Shown here piece after piece: positions 5,612 to 6,294 of a stretch of 6,294 nucleotides of DNA. The stretch's first letter is position 1, and every line of letters begins with the position of its first letter. The DNA is from Fidelibacterota bacterium. Lineage in GTDB: Bacteria; Bipolaricaulota; Bipolaricaulia; Bipolaricaulales; Bipolaricaulaceae. Location of the stretch: assembly GCA_024277405.1 (NCBI GenBank), contig JAJRVI010000199.1, positions 1 to 6,294 on the forward strand. Direction: 5' to 3'. The position numbers were made by a program, and so were the translations under genes. Under the pieces are notes generated by a model that saw nothing but the letters and a program-made list of their open reading frames with translations, made no database searches and was not told the DNA's origin.

Positions 5612-5809
5612 TTAGCGCTGTCCATGTTTGTGGGCCTTGTGGCCGAGTTCTTTCCTGGCGTATTTGGCGGGATCACGTTCGAATTCTTGCTGACACCTGG
5701 GGCAGCAGAGGTAGTAGACATAGCCTTCGTACTCGATGGCGATATGGGCCTTTTGCCGGTTGACCCTCTTCCCACAAACAGGATCCTGGTACAACGTCTG
5801 CTTTTTCAT
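5612..5809 (-). CDS. YHS/TRASH-domain small metal-binding protein, MerH-like position before merA
   Basis: This 65-residue cytosolic protein consists almost entirely of one YHS/TRASH domain. It reads YQDPVCGKRVNRQK (7-20), then IEYEGYVYYLCCPRCQQEFE (25-44), then RDPAKYAR. The Cys12 and Cys35/36/39 cluster (CCPRC) forms the expected metal site. A Lys/His-rich tail follows (ARKELGHKAHKHGQR), with three histidines that could add ligands. The start at 5807-5809 overlaps the upstream RCK gene's stop as ATGA, with AGGAG 7 bases upstream, so translation is coupled. merA starts 46 bp downstream. In Sulfolobus solfataricus a TRASH protein, MerH, is encoded directly upstream of merA and acts as a mercury metallochaperone. 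The same role is inferred here from fold class, size and gene order. Copper or another soft metal remains possible. Confidence 0.85.
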   Translation of the reverse strand: MKKQTLYQDPVCGKRVNRQKAHIAIEYEGYVYYLCCPRCQQEFERDPAKYARKELGHKAHKHGQR

Positions 5810-6294
5810 CCTCCCTCTCCTTTCCTGACCGCGTCCACCATCACTTCCGCCCCCACATCGTGGCAGGCGATCACCACATCCGCTCCGGCCCGCTTCAGCT
5901 TGACCGCGTTGCTTTCGCTTGAGGTCTTGCTGACCACGTGTATCGTCGGGTTTAGGAGTTTTGCGGTGAGGGTGACGAACACGTTGGACGCATCGTCCAG
6001 GGTGGTGATGAGCCACGTGGCCACGTCGATCCCGGCACGTCTCAAGACGTCCTCTTCCCGCGCATCCCCTTTGATCACGGGGACCTTGCCCTCCACCATT
6101 CGCTCCACCTTGCCCTCGTCCCATTCGATGACCACGTAGTCGAGCTTTTCCCTTGCCAGGTGGCGCACGACGGCCTGTCCCACCATGCCGAAGCCGCAGA
6201 CGATGCAGTGGTTCCTCTTCGCCGTAGCTCTATCGGGCAAGCTGAGCTCCTTTTTTATCCGTTTGCCCACCAGGGATTCGATCCCCGCCTGCAC
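5806..6294 (-). CDS. RCK/TrkA-N domain protein, probably C-terminal part of a K+ channel (5' end outside window)
   Basis: The 162 visible residues are open to the right edge. The GTG codon at 6292-6294 is almost certainly internal. The first ~25 residues (AGIESLVGKRIKKELSLPDR) look like the charged linker that joins the last pore helix of a two-TM channel to its RCK domain. The Rossmann domain follows: CIVCGFGMVGQAVVRHL (30-46, GxGxxG at 34-39), YVVIEWDEGKVERM with acidic Glu57 after the second strand, VPVIKGDAREEDVLRRAGI, and ITTLDDASNVFVTLTAKLLN. It ends shortly after RAGADVVI at VRKGEGG. There is no RCK-C (TrkA-C) subdomain, which is unusual. The domain binds nucleotide and gates K+ flux in known members. 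The stop overlaps the YHS start by 4 bp, tying it to the YHS-merA unit. A free-standing Trk-type regulatory subunit is possible but less likely given the linker. Confidence 0.82.
   Translation of the reverse strand: MQAGIESLVGKRIKKELSLPDRATAKRNHCIVCGFGMVGQAVVRHLAREKLDYVVIEWDEGKVERMVEGKVPVIKGDAREEDVLRRAGIDVATWLITTLDDASNVFVTLTAKLLNPTIHVVSKTSSESNAVKLKRAGADVVIACHDVGAEVMVDAVRKGEGG

Noticed and set aside
5566..5775. N-terminal extension of MerA by ~70 residues
   Set aside because: The extension overlaps the YHS gene in another frame, is low-complexity Ser/Thr/Pro-rich, and has no HMA motif (GMTCxxC). The start at 5565 has a strong ribosome-binding site.
1..6294. CRISPR array, tRNA, rRNA, insertion sequence or attachment site
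   Set aside because: No regularly spaced repeats, cloverleaf, rRNA stretch, transposase motif or terminal inverted repeat pair was seen. The island's rearrangement leaves no visible mobile element inside the window.

Overview
This 6.3 kb window is a compact heavy-metal and metalloid resistance island from a GC-rich bacterium. GC is above 60% by eye and codons favour C or G at the third position. The short intergenic gaps, ATGA overlaps and two apparently leaderless regulator genes recall thermophilic lineages such as Thermus-like or Acetothermia/Bipolaricaulota-like bacteria. The lineage cannot be fixed from the sequence alone.

Left edge (1-748). A MerR-family regulator gene runs off the left end on the minus strand. 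It is preceded by a textbook MerR-type promoter with a long spacer and a 9-bp-arm dyad. Next comes a graveyard. The last ~56 codons of a second mercuric reductase gene (minus strand) abut, with a few shared bases, a decayed internal piece of an ArsR-family gene (plus strand). That piece is related to the intact arsR at 2705-3061. About 160 bp of unassigned DNA follows, with at most a tiny ORF.

Middle (749-4122). Two arsenic-type operons diverge from a 105-bp control region. The minus-strand operon is arsR, then an ArsP/DUF318-type permease, then a small CxxC thioredoxin-like protein. The plus-strand operon is a second arsR followed by an ACR3 arsenite efflux pump. The two promoters lie back to back with -35 boxes 3 bp apart. 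Each carries TGCAA/TTGCA half-sites over its -10 or start region.

Right part (4168-6294, minus strand). A tightly packed unit contains a K+-channel-type protein ending in an RCK (TrkA-N) domain (5' end outside the window), a 65-residue YHS/TRASH metal-binding protein, and a complete mercuric reductase (MerA, 465 residues, no N-terminal HMA domain). The merA gene converges on acr3 with a 45-bp gap.

Working together, ACR3 would export arsenite. The permease and thioredoxin may handle an organic arsenical or another thiol-reactive substrate. The YHS protein may hand Hg(II) to MerA, which reduces it to volatile Hg(0). No arsC, merB, merT or merP gene is visible.
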